Shown: positions 57,701-59,829, counted from the stretch's first letter. The stretch: DNA of 64,000 bases from Prostheceraeus crozeri (GCA_907163375.1 CAJQUW010001866.1:1-64000), one strand, 5' to 3'. Numbers and translations are program-made. Notes: generated from the sequence alone by a model not told the origin.

Positions 57701-59829
57701 TTTTCTTTTCTATTAACTACATTTCTTAACATGCTCTACTAACATAGTTCATCATTTTTCATCTTACATGTCAGGTCAATTATTCTTTTGCTACTGGTAA
57801 AGATATGTAACCCAGTACAACCTGTTCACATCTACATTATATCATACCACATCTCATTGTAAATATCATTTTCAAACTAATCTCATACATTTAAACTCCT
57901 ACTAACACCAATAGAAATTCTTTTGTACCTGAAGATGATTGCCGGATAGCAGTCGAAAAATTTTGTACATATATACTCATTGACAAAATTTTTTGAAACA
58001 TTTACTTCTTTAACTTCTTTCTTTTTGGCTGGTATATATATATGTATGTATGATACCTTGATAATTTAGTCACAATCTCCACCAAGTCGCTAGCACAGAA
58101 AAACAACGCATGTAGCAGATTCAACTTTAATGGCGAGTGTGCCCCCTCTAGCTCCAATACATTCAGTAATTCGAGATGGCATGGATTCACAAAGTTTCTG
58201 AATGAAGGATGTTTCAAGGAGAAGCCACTGCTCTGTCAGTCTTTCAGAGAGAATCTTCAGGGACACTGGTGGAAGTGAATAGCGGTCTCTCACTCGCCGC
58301 CCAAGCTCGTCCCATTCTTGTTCAATGGGTGACAAGTCAGGTGAGCGTGCATGACAGTCAAGGGTTTGAATGCTCAATCTCCTAACGGTGGCAATGACAG
58401 CCGAGGAGCGATGTGGTCTTGCGTTGTCGTCTTGGAAGACGAGATCCTCCACCCTGACCACTGGGGCAACAACAGGAAGCACAATTTCATTGAGATACCT
58501 CTCTCCAGTCAACGTGCCCTTGATGATGACTGCTGACGTTCGTCCACCATGCCAAATGCCATTTCACAGCATAACACTTCCACCACCATATCTATCGTGT
58601 TCTTTAATACAGCATGGGGCAAAGCGTTCACCTGGAAGACGATGCACTCTGACACGACCGTCATTGAAATCCGGAGTGAATCTCGATTCATCGGTCCACA
58701 AGACTTTCTGCCAGTGATGGTCATTCCATGAGCGATGGGCATCACACCAGGCAACTCGTCTTCTGCGGTGCTCAAAACTCAATGGAATTAGGACAGCTGG
58801 TCGTCGCAATTGAATTCCAGCTTCTCGCAATCTTCGGTAAGCCGTTCGAACGCTACAGTCTATATTTGAGGCACTCTTCCAGTGTACGACTGGCTTTGGG
58901 AATGACACAAATCTATTCCTCTTTGCAGCTAAAACTAGACGTGCGTCTGTCCTTCCTGCAGACGTTCTTGGTCGACCAGATCCCTTCTTCTTTTTAACAT
59001 CTCCTTCTGCTTTCCATCGACACCACCACCTCCAAACAGCGACTCTCGATAGTTGCAGCTCTTCGGCAACACTCGCACAACTTCTACCACAACGAATCAT
59101 TCCAATAGCCATACCCCTGGTAAACTGATCGTGTGCCATTTTATTTTACAAAAGCTGGATTTCAGTTCACGTTTATGTTCAATTTGTAAAAGCAATTGGG
59201 ACAGTTGTATCGGTATCAAAATTTGAAATTTGACCACCATAGATCTTTCTCCATTCTCTAATGTGTTGAATGGTAATACATAGAAAGCGAGATATTGCAT
59301 CTTACTGAGAAAAAATGAAACAAACTTCAATTCAAGCCAATGATAGTTTGTTTCATTAATTATGTCAATGAGCATATATAAGAATAACAACAATAATAAT
59401 ATCTTAAAATACTCCTGGCTCTTTCCAACTACAAAACTGAAAATGACAAGTCAGGGCCTCTTTCAAACAATTACTAGGAAAAGTGTACGAACGATTACTC
59501 ACCGTCATCTCATGGGCTACTTTCAATAGCTGTTTTGACGCCACAAAAAGAGCCAAACATCTTGATAGATTGAACGGAGGTTCACCTTCCACTGTCAAAT
59601 AATCTGCTATCTCTTGACGTAAATTCGCAGATAACTGAGTATCAATCCTCATTAGATCATCTGATGGAGGACCAAGAAAATTCATACGCGAGAAAGTAAG
59701 GAGAAACGAACGTCCCAATGTAAAATGACTTTCATCAGAGTCTCCGAGCGCGAGAATGGTATCTATATCAGGGAAATGCTCCGACTTCTGAAGGAGATCA
59801 AGCAACTTAAGGGAAAGCGCCTCGTCCAT
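3292..59829 (-). CDS. TTC27: TTC27 (tetratricopeptide repeat protein 27), partial gene, 7 exons
   Basis: This entry spans the visible coding part of one minus-strand gene. In transcript order the exons are 59503-59829, 54346-54457, 52215-52367, 42806-42930, 42605-42717, 7654-7720 and 3292-3744. Each boundary has AG acceptor and GT donor, and the phases (0, 1, 1, 0, 2, 0) join without a shift to 1350 bases, or 450 codons. The product follows animal TTC27 in order: a helical N-terminal part, the landmark G-x-x-GKRTRFQ at the 52215/42806 junction, DDTVLPKI, KPKDW, then the TPR-rich part ending LLLCSLGDVTREIEHYEKAW. TTC27 is related to yeast Emw1; TPR repeats form a protein-binding superhelix. 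Its biochemical role is not settled. Roughly the first 80-90 residues and the C-terminal TPR half are outside the window. FAAH is nested antisense in its largest intron. Confidence 0.9.
4228..4998. repeat. Tandem repeat of about 360 bp, two full copies plus a fragment
   Basis: GCATCCTCACTTGAAAAAC starts near 4228 and a close variant recurs near 4591. Both are followed by a TTGGAACAGACCTGAATAGC block and AGGAATCATCAGCAGG. A third, short copy begins near 4955 and ends at about 4998. The copies are diverged. Read on the minus strand the shared block contains CTGATGATTCC...GGG, resembling the ribozyme-like core seen elsewhere at Penelope-like ends. With a Penelope-type reverse transcriptase 230 bp to the right, a decayed terminal repeat array of that element is a reasonable inference. 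Confidence 0.65.
5229..6320 (+). mobile_element. Penelope-like reverse transcriptase relic
   Basis: Plus-strand coding sequence in more than one frame. It opens YWIPKLHEVPYKFRFIAGA, which matches the fingers region of reverse transcriptases that use short PKxH-type motifs, continues through GGNCSPLLADLFLLHCE, and has the catalytic box RYIDDI near 5841. Downstream are YLDVKLSI and DDFNFAVT, then a C-terminal stretch ending near 6320. The YIDD box and these neighbours fit the Penelope-like order better than APE-type LINEs. The N-terminus is missing and the copy is old and broken. It lies in the 3.9-kb TTC27 intron between exons 7654-7720 and 3292-3744. Exact Penelope family uncertain. Confidence 0.75.
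6321..7653. other. TTC27 intron, AT-rich, no gene seen
   Basis: From 6360 to 6540 there is a GC-richer patch (GGGTCCCGCTCAGGTGGG and CTGCTGATGACTTCC), probably the tail of the neighbouring retroelement. The rest, 6550-7653, is T-rich intron without recognisable coding sequence or repeats. Confidence 0.55.
7654..7720 (-). CDS. TTC27: TTC27 exon, 67 bp
   Basis: A small exon with acceptor CTTTTCAG|TGTG and donor CTTCAG|GTAAGA. One base completes the Ser codon begun in exon 42605-42717. The 22 codons that follow read VYHRQTTPMTEVSREEVLAY plus LQ, leading straight into AILDKPKDW. The family has a matching NPVHxLT...EELLAY segment here. It is separated from the previous exon by 34.9 kb, and its 5' edge is only 714 bp from the FAAH start codon on the other strand. 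Confidence 0.92.
8434..8690 (+). CDS. FAAH: FAAH exon 1, membrane anchor
   Basis: Starts at ATG 8434 and ends AAAG|GTGAGT in phase 2; the next exon's first T completes Ser86. It encodes a short N-tail, the hydrophobic run LHLGVALLGCYSIITFV, then an Arg/Lys-rich linker (RARGRRRLACIRERK), the same layout as the N-terminus of vertebrate FAAH. An alternative GT at 8681 would break the phase with exon 2. Confidence 0.85.
8434..28888 (+). CDS. FAAH: FAAH, fatty-acid amide hydrolase, complete gene in 4 exons
   Basis: The exons 8434-8690, 17339-18278, 19546-19785 and 28526-28888 join to 1800 bases: 599 residues and a stop, close to the roughly 580 of vertebrate FAAH. The product is a membrane amidase-signature enzyme that hydrolyses fatty-acid amides such as anandamide and oleamide. 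Residues 31-48 are a hydrophobic membrane anchor, followed by a strongly basic stretch. The triad is Lys158 (PISIKEG), Ser233 (SPGGSSGGE) and Ser257 (DIGGSIRIP). The spacing of 75 and 24 residues equals that of rat FAAH (K142, S217, S241). The C-terminus keeps LYNFLDCPAGSVPVT and LPVSVQVVSAPWHDELCL. The ATG at 8434 follows an in-frame TGA at 8425. All splice sites are GT-AG and phases agree (2, 0, 0). The gene looks functional and is nested antisense in TTC27. Confidence 0.94.
9054..10510. repeat. Inverted repeat pair, arms about 185 bp, in FAAH intron 1
   Basis: Sequence at 9054-9240 recurs inverted at about 10322-10505. Shared words include CTTGTCCGAT, GGTAGAAAAT and AAATTTGAAAACNTGG followed by a G-run and ATAAGTACC. 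The arms are roughly 75-80 percent alike by eye and enclose about 1.1 kb, into which a younger MITE (9445-10264) has inserted. It is probably an old non-autonomous DNA transposon with long terminal inverted repeats; the ends are not sharp enough to name a target-site duplication. Confidence 0.7.
9445..10264. mobile_element. hAT-type non-autonomous element, 820 bp
   Basis: The left end reads TAGGGTTTTCAAAATACCGG and the right end, inverted, TAAGGTTTTCAATACCGGG. Subterminal regions are rich in ATCCCGGGATT-type palindromes. Both sides are flanked by the 8-bp direct repeat CAATGCAC (9437-9444 and 10265-10272). An 8-bp duplication and a TAGGG-type end fit hAT elements. The interior has no transposase, so it would depend on a partner. 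Confidence 0.88.
10511..12840. other. FAAH intron 1, no gene recognised
   Basis: AT-rich sequence with short chance frames only. The one clear structure is a recent 73-bp tandem duplication at 11674-11819, listed separately. Confidence 0.55.
11674..11819. repeat. Perfect 73-bp tandem duplication
   Basis: The segment starting AAATCATCATTATTTCATC at 11674 is repeated immediately at 11747, ending CAGTTCACCGAT. I see no difference between the copies, so the duplication is recent or an assembly duplication. Confidence 0.93.
12841..13051. other. Left flank of the Crypton with short palindromic words
   Basis: TTATTCGCCCG occurs at about 12910 and 12960, the second inside the hairpin GCCCGCAAATGCGGGC. 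The inverse CGGGCGAATAAT is at 14818. A 22-24 bp sequence near 12843 (GATATAATTGTTCATTGATA) also reappears inverted near 14775. These may be ends of an older element into which the Crypton inserted. Confidence 0.45.
13052..14562 (-). mobile_element. Crypton-type tyrosine-recombinase transposon, degraded
   Basis: Minus-strand fragments, in order: an acidic N-terminal part ending QTKQHVEELKNY, a helical part (KYLCQYLRLWFSTMKKKDG), then LDKYFDRSTPQRLQQEFFFN with HNGFRGREWIRNLRKEDI, and a C-terminal AVTNQKSDASVDRYNKRMTS. The last two match the catalytic half of the tyrosine recombinases of animal Cryptons and of host genes derived from them (the family has TGHKS...RY near the end). The frame is interrupted several times, including a gap at 13465-13660 where low-complexity sequence intervenes, so it is a pseudogene. 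It lies in FAAH intron 1, antisense to FAAH. Confidence 0.82.
14801..14895. repeat. Foldback element with nested hairpins
   Basis: TATCTACCACATTTT (14801-14815) is exactly inverted at 14881-14895. Inside the loop is a second GC-rich hairpin, GGGCGGC-TAAC-GCCGCCC (14839-14856, flanking bases partly shared). No coding sequence. It resembles other palindromic units in the window at 15481 and 15620. Confidence 0.85.
14944..15480. other. FAAH intron 1, nothing recognised
   Basis: AT-rich spacer between palindromic repeats. A frame on the minus strand here has no family resemblance and is likely chance. Confidence 0.5.
15481..15606. repeat. Imperfect palindrome, 126 bp
   Basis: It begins CCAGATTATTACATAG and ends CTATGGTCCTAATAATCTGG. 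An inner pair, AGAATCCCTTCTA and TAGAGAAGGATTCT, also pairs. Only 13 bp separates it from the next palindrome at 15620. Confidence 0.75.
15620..15755. repeat. Long palindrome, arms about 66 bp
   Basis: Arms run from GGATAGAGGATAGCTATGC to CCCTCGGGC, four bases TAAA, then the inverse GCCCTCGGGA back to GCATAGCCATCCTCTAACC. The arms differ at several positions. It is a foldback or MITE-like unit without coding potential. Confidence 0.88.
15800..16388 (-). mobile_element. LINE 3' fragment with nuclease-like C-terminal domain
   Basis: An open minus-strand stretch reads CVCEGMIDKLGIHTLSCRHS (a Cys/His cluster), GRTSRHAALNETVRRALSKC, EPPGLDRGDGKRPDDLT, CMVWDATCSDTF and finally WLMQRTSLDIQRGNADCLLG. 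The same order is found in the LINE at 60731-64000, so both belong to one family. The KRPD(G) and VWDAT pair with the upstream Cys/His cluster resembles the restriction-like endonuclease of non-LTR retrotransposons (inference). Only the 3' end is present, a typical 5'-truncated insertion. Confidence 0.85.
16389..16721. other. FAAH intron 1, short inverted words
   Basis: Repeated and inverted GGGAGGAAAA / AACTTTTCC words suggest further foldback sequence related to 16722-16853, but the boundaries are unclear. No coding sequence. Confidence 0.4.
16722..16853. repeat. Imperfect foldback repeat
   Basis: CTTTCGAGAGGAAATAGACG near 16725 is answered by TATTTCCTCTCTCAAG near 16835, with TTTCCTACC and GGAGGAAAAG pairing inside. 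The arms are about 30 bp with several mismatches. Confidence 0.65.
17339..18278 (+). CDS. FAAH: FAAH exon 2, amidase-signature core
   Basis: Acceptor ATCCTACAG|T and donor ATTCAG|GTAAAA. The first base completes Ser86, then 313 codons give residues 87-399. It holds all three catalytic residues: Lys158, Ser233 and Ser257. It also holds FVQTNMAQ, CNNALFGETLNP, GIFGFKPTADRVS and LDPMRPSQHF, all in the order of vertebrate FAAH. One exon here covers what many exons encode in mammals. Confidence 0.96.
18522..18728. repeat. Minisatellite, 35-bp unit, about 6 copies
   Basis: Repeats of GTGAATGCGGACGCGGATTG followed by ATGTTCTCAGAGGAT. Variants include ATATGG for ACGCGG and one copy with a 3-bp loss. 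It lies in FAAH intron 2. Confidence 0.92.
19160..19280 (-). mobile_element. LINE C-terminal relic (low confidence)
   Basis: The minus strand reads WKGRPIGRPKRTWWSCMEED followed by LSVMKFNQY. The pattern GRPxxxW..C..EDL is common at the extreme C-terminus of non-LTR reverse transcriptase proteins. No other part of such an element is seen nearby. Confidence 0.45.
19546..19785 (+). CDS. FAAH: FAAH exon 3
   Basis: 80 codons, residues 400-479, phase 0 at both ends; acceptor ATTTTCAG|GCC and donor GACAG|GTAAAT. It reads AYALDGGRAFIRSTRRELLT and ends DHMLQWCGKADAYRQ. It aligns with the FSDGGHTFLQNF...EIEVYRK segment of vertebrate FAAH, the part that forms the membrane cap and the run to the dimer region. 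Confidence 0.92.
20207..20396 (-). mobile_element. tRNA-derived SINE, copy 1
   Basis: On the minus strand it starts GGTTTCCGTGGCACAGTGG with an A-box-like TGGCACAGTGG and a weak B-box-like segment near CCAGAGGACGAGCCC. It then has a body shared with 47622-47820: GAAGTCGGTAGGAAG, ATCACAGCGCTYTAG, GTCCAAG. Two copies at distant sites with the same head support a SINE family. Confidence 0.78.
20908..22931 (-). pseudogene. Transposase-like protein of an unnamed invertebrate family
   Basis: In minus-strand order: an N-terminal zinc-binding part (CVICFGKNDLRNIS, CVICLSCRKKVS at 22931-22578), a second Cys/His motif CARxLSQIGRGKSHNC near 22470, then KIVIDGGKGFMKISLQII and YGVKHIFIIAIAPDTLENYP (22049-21762), then ICNLSLGLMSSGSSHPCPWC, DQYHGGTFTGNSARQLLK and EFCKMTSEGMGKFSEQTSES with LHADFDSF (21780-20908). 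I have the impression of similar proteins in hydrozoans and arthropods, but cannot name the superfamily. The conserved D in IDGG and E in SEQTSES are candidates for catalytic acidic residues (inference). The frame is interrupted by stops between 22050 and 22577 and a shift near 21770, so this copy is not functional. Confidence 0.72.
23359..23852. repeat. Subterminal tandem repeat, three units of about 162 bp
   Basis: Units begin near 23359, 23520 and 23684 with TCCCAGAATGCGGTTTCGG or variants, followed by TCATTTTCTCGAAAAGGGCT. The outermost unit is the right inverted end of the 20593-23852 transposon. Only one such unit is seen at the left end. Confidence 0.85.
23870..25244. other. FAAH intron 3, no gene recognised
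   Basis: 23880-24050 is GC-richer and may be a repeat fragment (CTCGAGTCTCCGCCTCGAG is a small palindrome). The rest is AT-rich with chance frames only. Confidence 0.5.
25245..25370 (-). mobile_element. Penelope-like 3' end fragment, minus copy
   Basis: The minus strand reads ...TCAAATCCTATGTATATTGT...TTGTCACTGATGATGATAG, then TAGTCTACTGAAACATATTC. The same sequence, about 80 percent alike, lies on the plus strand at 28270-28385. It contains a ribozyme-like core (CTGATGA...CTGAAAC) with a weakened stem. The two fragments face outward around the LINE at 25536-28236. Confidence 0.65.
25536..28236 (+). mobile_element. APE-type LINE (Jockey/CR1-like), nearly complete
   Basis: 25536-26309 encodes an apurinic-type endonuclease: VVCLSETWLN, GGGIITYIV, IIITGDFNHAN and TSDHNVILAI. 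26236-27820 encodes reverse transcriptase: KSLGPDGIPNWIWKD, SDFRPISPT, LLIDFSKAFDRIDH, PQGTKLGPL and the catalytic KYVDDCTIY. A C-terminal stretch follows to 28138, then an untranslated tail ending in a TTATCATTATTAT run at about 28236. Breaks seen: frame shifts near 26240 and 27310 and a TGA at 27818-27820 where Trp is expected (LEYGALV-W). The 5' end is probably truncated, as no gag-like ORF1 is found upstream. Few breaks suggest a fairly young insertion. Confidence 0.88.
28270..28385 (+). mobile_element. Penelope-like 3' end fragment, plus copy
   Basis: This is the inverse partner of 25245-25370: TAATCAAATCCTGTATCATT, TTGTCACTGATGATGGTAGC, then TAGTCTACTGAAACATGTTC. The ribozyme-like core at 28345 has a good short stem (GTAG...CTAC). 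Confidence 0.65.
28345..28382 (+). ncRNA. Hammerhead-ribozyme-like core
   Basis: CTGATGA (28345-28351) matches CTGANGA. A stem GTAG/CTAC follows, then GAAAC (28368-28372). Hammerhead motifs are established components of Penelope-like terminal repeats. Stems I and III cannot be confirmed by eye, so activity is unknown. Confidence 0.45.
28526..28888 (+). CDS. FAAH: FAAH exon 4 and stop codon
   Basis: Acceptor TTTTTTCAG|GAA, 120 codons (residues 480-599) and TAA at 28886-28888. It reads LDALICPVLPFGAALP, AQIYAQLYNFLDCPAGSVPV, GLPVSVQVVSAPWHDELCLH. The vertebrate enzyme has LDVVLTPMLAPALD, YTMLYNCLDFPAGVVPVTT and LPVAVQCVALPWQEELCL here. Confidence 0.95.
   Translation, partial: EFLEAWESSGLDALICPVLPFGAALPCGETHALRMAQIYAQLYNFLDCPAGSVPVTRINAVDLHRLRSDYPDHDPLLRRLIRSQAGSEGLPVSVQVVSAPWHDELCLHAMKELRDGLRAA
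28889..30699. other. FAAH 3' flank inside the TTC27 intron
   Basis: AT-rich, no further gene. It should contain the FAAH 3' UTR. AATAAA hexamers at 29235-29240 and 29353-29358 are the nearest candidate poly(A) signals. Confidence 0.5.
29235..29240 (+). terminator. Candidate FAAH poly(A) signal AATAAA
   Basis: First AATAAA after the FAAH stop codon, about 350 bp downstream. A second occurs at 29353. The choice cannot be made without transcript data. Confidence 0.35.
30700..30868 (+). mobile_element. LINE/SINE 3' tail ending in an ATT microsatellite
   Basis: TAATGGCGCTCTATAAATAT leads into CAG and a TTATTATTATTATTATTATC run. Short-tandem tails after GCGCTNTATAAAT are typical of CR1/L2-type LINEs and the SINEs they mobilise. 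The body upstream is too diverged to place. Confidence 0.55.
30869..31744. other. TTC27 intron with a GCTCGCTC-rich patch
   Basis: 31050-31160 contains four CGCTCGCTCA-type words separated by AAAATCATC. The same vocabulary occurs at 34373-34465 and more weakly at 54545-54660. Otherwise AT-rich with no gene. Confidence 0.55.
31745..32160 (-). mobile_element. LINE C-terminal fragment with endonuclease-like motif
   Basis: The minus strand encodes QRPHLVLIDAIGKMIMGEIT followed by VPWEESVRDAHEEKLRNIKN. The pattern RPD(H)xVL...(I/E)xTVPxE...A...K..KY is the C-terminal restriction-like endonuclease region of several non-LTR retrotransposons. It is a different family from the copies at 15800 and 60731. 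Only a fragment survives. Confidence 0.65.
32556..32728. repeat. Foldback element, arms about 55 bp
   Basis: Starts AAAATATCGCTCCTTTAAA and TTTTTTTTGCGAAGTAAAATTC, then a 60-bp centre, then the inverse GAATTTTACTTCGAAAAAAAA and AGATCGATATTTTAC. The arms have several mismatches. Confidence 0.82.
32729..34372. other. TTC27 intron, AT-rich, no gene seen
   Basis: Chance frames only. A short inverted word pair (CACCGAAAT / CCGAAATTGGTG) occurs near 33560-33620. Confidence 0.5.
34463..36600. mobile_element. Penelope-like element, head-to-head inverted pair
   Basis: A minus-strand copy runs from about 35860 down to 34463. It holds NDQIMILPADKGNAMVV, HIYGLPKVHKADVPLRPIVS, LLSLDITSLYTNVPLEESL, LQTDGIAMGGSISCSLAN, SFLDILLQK and KPTHTNLYLN, the order of Penelope-type reverse transcriptase. 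The plus-strand copy starts at about 35872 inside the same sequence, repeats SFLDILLQK to the HMNGF...SSESRRVFDPP region, and continues into LKEHKRNARNFAASSEVANH and VMNSGHNIDWAHCETLDRDS, the GIY-YIG-side C-terminus. The shared 455 bp (34469-34923 and 35872-36327) differ at only a few bases. The copies share the same disruption near the middle, so duplication followed decay. The element is broken. Confidence 0.85.
36601..37650. other. TTC27 intron, AT-rich, no gene seen
   Basis: Includes repeated words GACCAAAT...AAATGGAAA (36890-37060). No coding support. Confidence 0.5.
37651..38625 (+). mobile_element. Penelope-like element C-terminal fragment
   Basis: The plus strand encodes LVFWKLPYKANKFKKENKKT, then after a break SSSLEYLYSCEHWSQCYIGE and SRRHLQKRINEHIKGNPPSN. 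The latter is the GIY-YIG nuclease module of Penelope-like elements (CYIGE...R...EH). About 330 bp downstream is a hammerhead-like core. A roughly 43-bp sequence at 37651-37693 (inverse of CATGTTTGRTAACTCARTAA) is repeated at the right end near 38582-38625, so the fragment has inverted ends. Confidence 0.72.
38556..38590 (+). ncRNA. Hammerhead-ribozyme-like core
   Basis: CTGATGA (38556-38562), stem GGTC/GACT around ACATC, then GAAAC (38577-38581) and ATGTTTGGTA. Its place downstream of a Penelope GIY-YIG module fits the known location of such ribozymes in that group. Confidence 0.5.
38626..40779. other. TTC27 intron, AT-rich, no gene seen
   Basis: Only short chance frames. A stretch near 39180-39400 reads in a broken frame with no recognised family. 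Confidence 0.45.
40780..41990 (-). pseudogene. Degraded transposon-derived coding region, perhaps hAT-like
   Basis: Minus-strand pieces: FDIDGLVLWALYFFKMSACR, then ADLAARFAL, then LLLLEQWNLEEHFLKFLPSQ (41990-41670), which recall the middle of hAT-related proteins (RW..L..V..R..EQW..L..YFLKFLP). Further down are EGNKSIQELAMKKPLDKAVL and other pieces without a clear family. The frames shift repeatedly. Family assignment is tentative; an unrelated host-derived relic is possible. Confidence 0.45.
42605..42717 (-). CDS. TTC27: TTC27 exon
   Basis: Acceptor ATCTACAG|AAT and donor TGCAG|GTAAGA; 37 codons plus two bases. It reads NVALDDDTVLPKIAFQDKSA, then EMSGDETAFLMAC. The family has LNDDTILNDIKLA...LCAEEIAIILGIC here. 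It ends in phase 2 and is completed by exon 7654-7720 after a 34.9-kb intron. Confidence 0.93.
42806..42930 (-). CDS. TTC27: TTC27 exon with GKRTRFQ signature
   Basis: Acceptor TTTTTTAG|GAGC and donor CCGACG|GTAGGA. Two bases complete Gly, then AHGKRTRFQQENKSQLFLAI and NRKVNPSAEG. LTGALGKRTRFQ is one of the most conserved stretches of TTC27, and the junction falls inside it. The intron to exon 42605-42717 is only 88 bp. Confidence 0.95.
42931..44149. other. TTC27 intron, AT-rich; one rejected exon-like frame
   Basis: 43269-43346 has a frame with good-looking splice sites on the minus strand, but it cannot be joined in phase and the neighbouring exons already connect (see rejected list). Near 43970-44080 a tRNA-like stretch is too weak to call. 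Confidence 0.5.
44150..44354. mobile_element. Short MITE, 205 bp
   Basis: The left end TAGGGCTTCAGCCACACTG is matched by the inverted right end TAGGCCTCAGCCACATTG. Subterminal GCGAGC / GCTCGC and AGCAAAC / GCTTTGC words also invert. The TAGGG start suggests hAT, but no 8-bp target duplication is seen. Confidence 0.75.
45203..45735. mobile_element. Palindromic element, about 511 bp, with 11-bp flanking repeats
   Basis: GGCTGGTAGGA occurs at 45203-45213 and 45725-45735 in direct orientation. Between them is an almost perfect palindrome (45426-45671, arms about 120 bp, 7-base centre TACTAGT, one single-base length difference) and an imperfect one (about 45268-45420, arms about 65 bp around GACGATTCGGGTTCCGACC). 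The right arm on the plus strand reads CCTTGAGACTGTCGGATTG then ACGAAACGCGTCGGG, a form common at Penelope-like ends. A self-inverted Penelope terminal dimer with a target duplication is the best reading. Confidence 0.72.
45736..47621. other. TTC27 intron, AT-rich, no gene seen
   Basis: Chance frames only; no repeats recognised. Confidence 0.5.
47622..47820 (+). mobile_element. tRNA-derived SINE, copy 2
   Basis: Starts GGTCTCCGTGGCACATGGC, with A-box-like and weak B-box-like (AAAGGTCAAGCCC) segments. It then has AAGTCGGTAGGAAG, ATCACAACGCTCTAG, CCGTCCAAG and a tail CCCGGTTTGTGGAAGTAGTG. Same family as 20207-20396. Confidence 0.8.
47821..49663. other. TTC27 intron, AT-rich, no gene seen
   Basis: No coding sequence or repeat recognised apart from short chance frames. 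Confidence 0.5.
49668..49901. mobile_element. TTAA-type MITE with palindromic TGACGTGC boxes
   Basis: The right end CGGGGCTCAAACGG is followed by TTAA (49902-49905). The left end CTTCTTGAACCCCG follows TTGA, a decayed TTAA. Inside are three near-perfect palindromes of the form TGACGTGYNNTGCACGTCA (49682, 49758, 49838). Two of them sit in inner inverted arms CCAACTACCCATGACGTGCA. TTAA duplication fits piggyBac or Kolobok relatives. Confidence 0.75.
49906..50740. other. TTC27 intron, AT-rich, nothing recognised
   Basis: No feature supported. Confidence 0.5.
50741..50795 (+). mobile_element. SINE 3' fragment
   Basis: AGCACCCGGTTTGGGGGAGT then AGTGACGTTAAACCATTCA matches the tail of the SINE at 47622-47820 (CCCGGTTTGTGGAAGTAGTG then ACTTTAAGCCATCA). 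Confidence 0.6.
51432..51521 (-). mobile_element. tRNA-derived SINE head or tRNA pseudogene
   Basis: The minus strand reads GCCGGCGCTGTGGTCCTGTG, GCAGAGTGCTCTCTCTGCGG, CTAGGAGACCTGGGTTCAAA, CGCC. TGGCAGAGTGC fits a Pol III A box and GGTTCAAAC a B box at tRNA spacing. No 3' CCA and no acceptor-stem pairing, so it is not a functional tRNA gene. Confidence 0.7.
51590..52110. repeat. GC-rich repeat-like block of unknown type
   Basis: Sharply GC-richer than its surroundings, with GTGTCGTAGGAGGCGACTAA and a CCCCAGTGGTATCGGAATGG stretch. It lacks an open reading frame. The GTCGTAGGAGGCGACTA word is self-complementary (GTCG...CGAC) and I associate it with dispersed repeats in other invertebrates, but cannot name the family. 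Confidence 0.45.
52215..52367 (-). CDS. TTC27: TTC27 exon
   Basis: Acceptor CTTTACAG|CC and donor CTGTCAG|GTGAGG. Two bases complete Ala; the 50 codons that follow read DSLMSADGDGVDLQLHLLAT, YLTQYYFEHTRAARLMDRA, RDIAQIEVNLS. The last base starts the Gly of GAHGKRTRFQ. It matches the [23 protein letters not shown]...AKDISQLQIDLTG segment of the family. Confidence 0.94.
52368..54345. other. TTC27 intron, no gene seen
   Basis: Near 52740-53000 the sequence is GC-richer and partly repeat-like (TTCGCGGAGCTTTGCCGCG). The rest is AT-rich. No coding support. Confidence 0.5.
54346..54457 (-). CDS. TTC27: TTC27 exon
   Basis: Acceptor ATTTTTAG|GCC and donor GATGAGG|GTGAGT; 37 codons plus one base. It reads ASKRSLLHLLKAIHVHQQLL then PEKSPTLRNEVLHLLDE, matching CVNIHQHLLEERSPLLFTLAE of the family. 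Confidence 0.92.
54545..54660. repeat. GCTC-rich short repeat
   Basis: Words CCGCTCGTTCGACCGCTC, GAGCGGC and CGCTCATTCGCTCGAATGC. Related in composition to 31050-31160 and 34373-34465. No coding sequence. Confidence 0.5.
54661..57317. other. TTC27 intron, AT-rich
   Basis: No gene. It contains a solo transposon end at 55771-55806. Otherwise plain intron. Confidence 0.5.
55771..55806. mobile_element. Solo end of the local Tc1 family
   Basis: ATATGCTCATTGACAAAAT followed by AATTGAAAC closely matches both ends of the Tc1 element 57974-59374. No second end is visible nearby, so it is a relic or one arm of a decayed MITE. Confidence 0.7.
57318..57965. mobile_element. Penelope-like GIY-YIG end, head-to-head pair
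   Basis: The plus strand from 57440 to 57715 encodes CSKCNQFYIGSTIRSLHIRF, KEHLSTPTSSVFKHIRNC, DILAYDNDATNLRLREAFLI and HKFNPSINNKAEL: a GIY-YIG nuclease module (FYIGST, R, EH) ending at a stop at about 57715. The segment 57318-57415 is a close inverted copy of about 57490-57590. A hammerhead-like core follows at 57929. Confidence 0.85.
57929..57965 (+). ncRNA. Hammerhead-ribozyme-like core
   Basis: CTGAAGA (57929-57935) fits CTGANGA. Stem GATTGC/GCAGTC encloses CGGATA, then GAAA (57955-57958). It lies about 215 bp after the Penelope GIY-YIG stop, and only 9-10 bp before the Tc1 insertion that cuts off what followed. Confidence 0.55.
57974..59374 (-). mobile_element. Tc1 transposon, 1401 bp, both ends present
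   Basis: Ends TACTCATTGACAAAATT (57974) and, inverted, TGCTCATTGACATAATT (59374) are flanked by TA on both sides. Inverted ends are about 35 bp. It carries one transposase reading frame on the minus strand, spoiled by a single stop. It inserted next to a Penelope-like fragment in a TTC27 intron. Confidence 0.92.
58090..59139 (-). pseudogene. Tc1 transposase (DD34E) with one in-frame stop
   Basis: The frame starts MAHDQFTRGMAIGMIRCGRS, a helix-turn-helix (SVAEELQLSRVAVWRWWCRW), then GSGRPRTS. It continues with the catalytic residues: first Asp in LWTDESRF, second in FQDDNARPH, and Glu in SPDLSPIEQEWDELG, with 34 residues between the second Asp and Glu. The frame is continuous from 59139 to 58090 except for one TGA at 58564-58566, where the family has Trp (SVML-W-NGIWHGG). 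Total length about 349 residues, normal for Tc1. One break implies recent activity. Confidence 0.93.
59503..59829 (-). CDS. TTC27: TTC27 exon, N-terminal region
   Basis: 109 codons, phase 0 at both ends; acceptor ATTTTCAG|ATG and donor ATGACG|GTGAGT. It reads MDEALSLKLLDLLQKSEHFP, LGRSFLLTFSRMNFLGPPSD and SRCLALFVASKQLLKVAHEM. It corresponds to the LLGVSSLQLFVQSNWTGPP...LARIILVNVRHKL region of the family. The first codon is ATG, but the strong acceptor just before it and the missing 80 or so N-terminal residues argue that an upstream exon lies beyond 64000. Confidence 0.85.
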
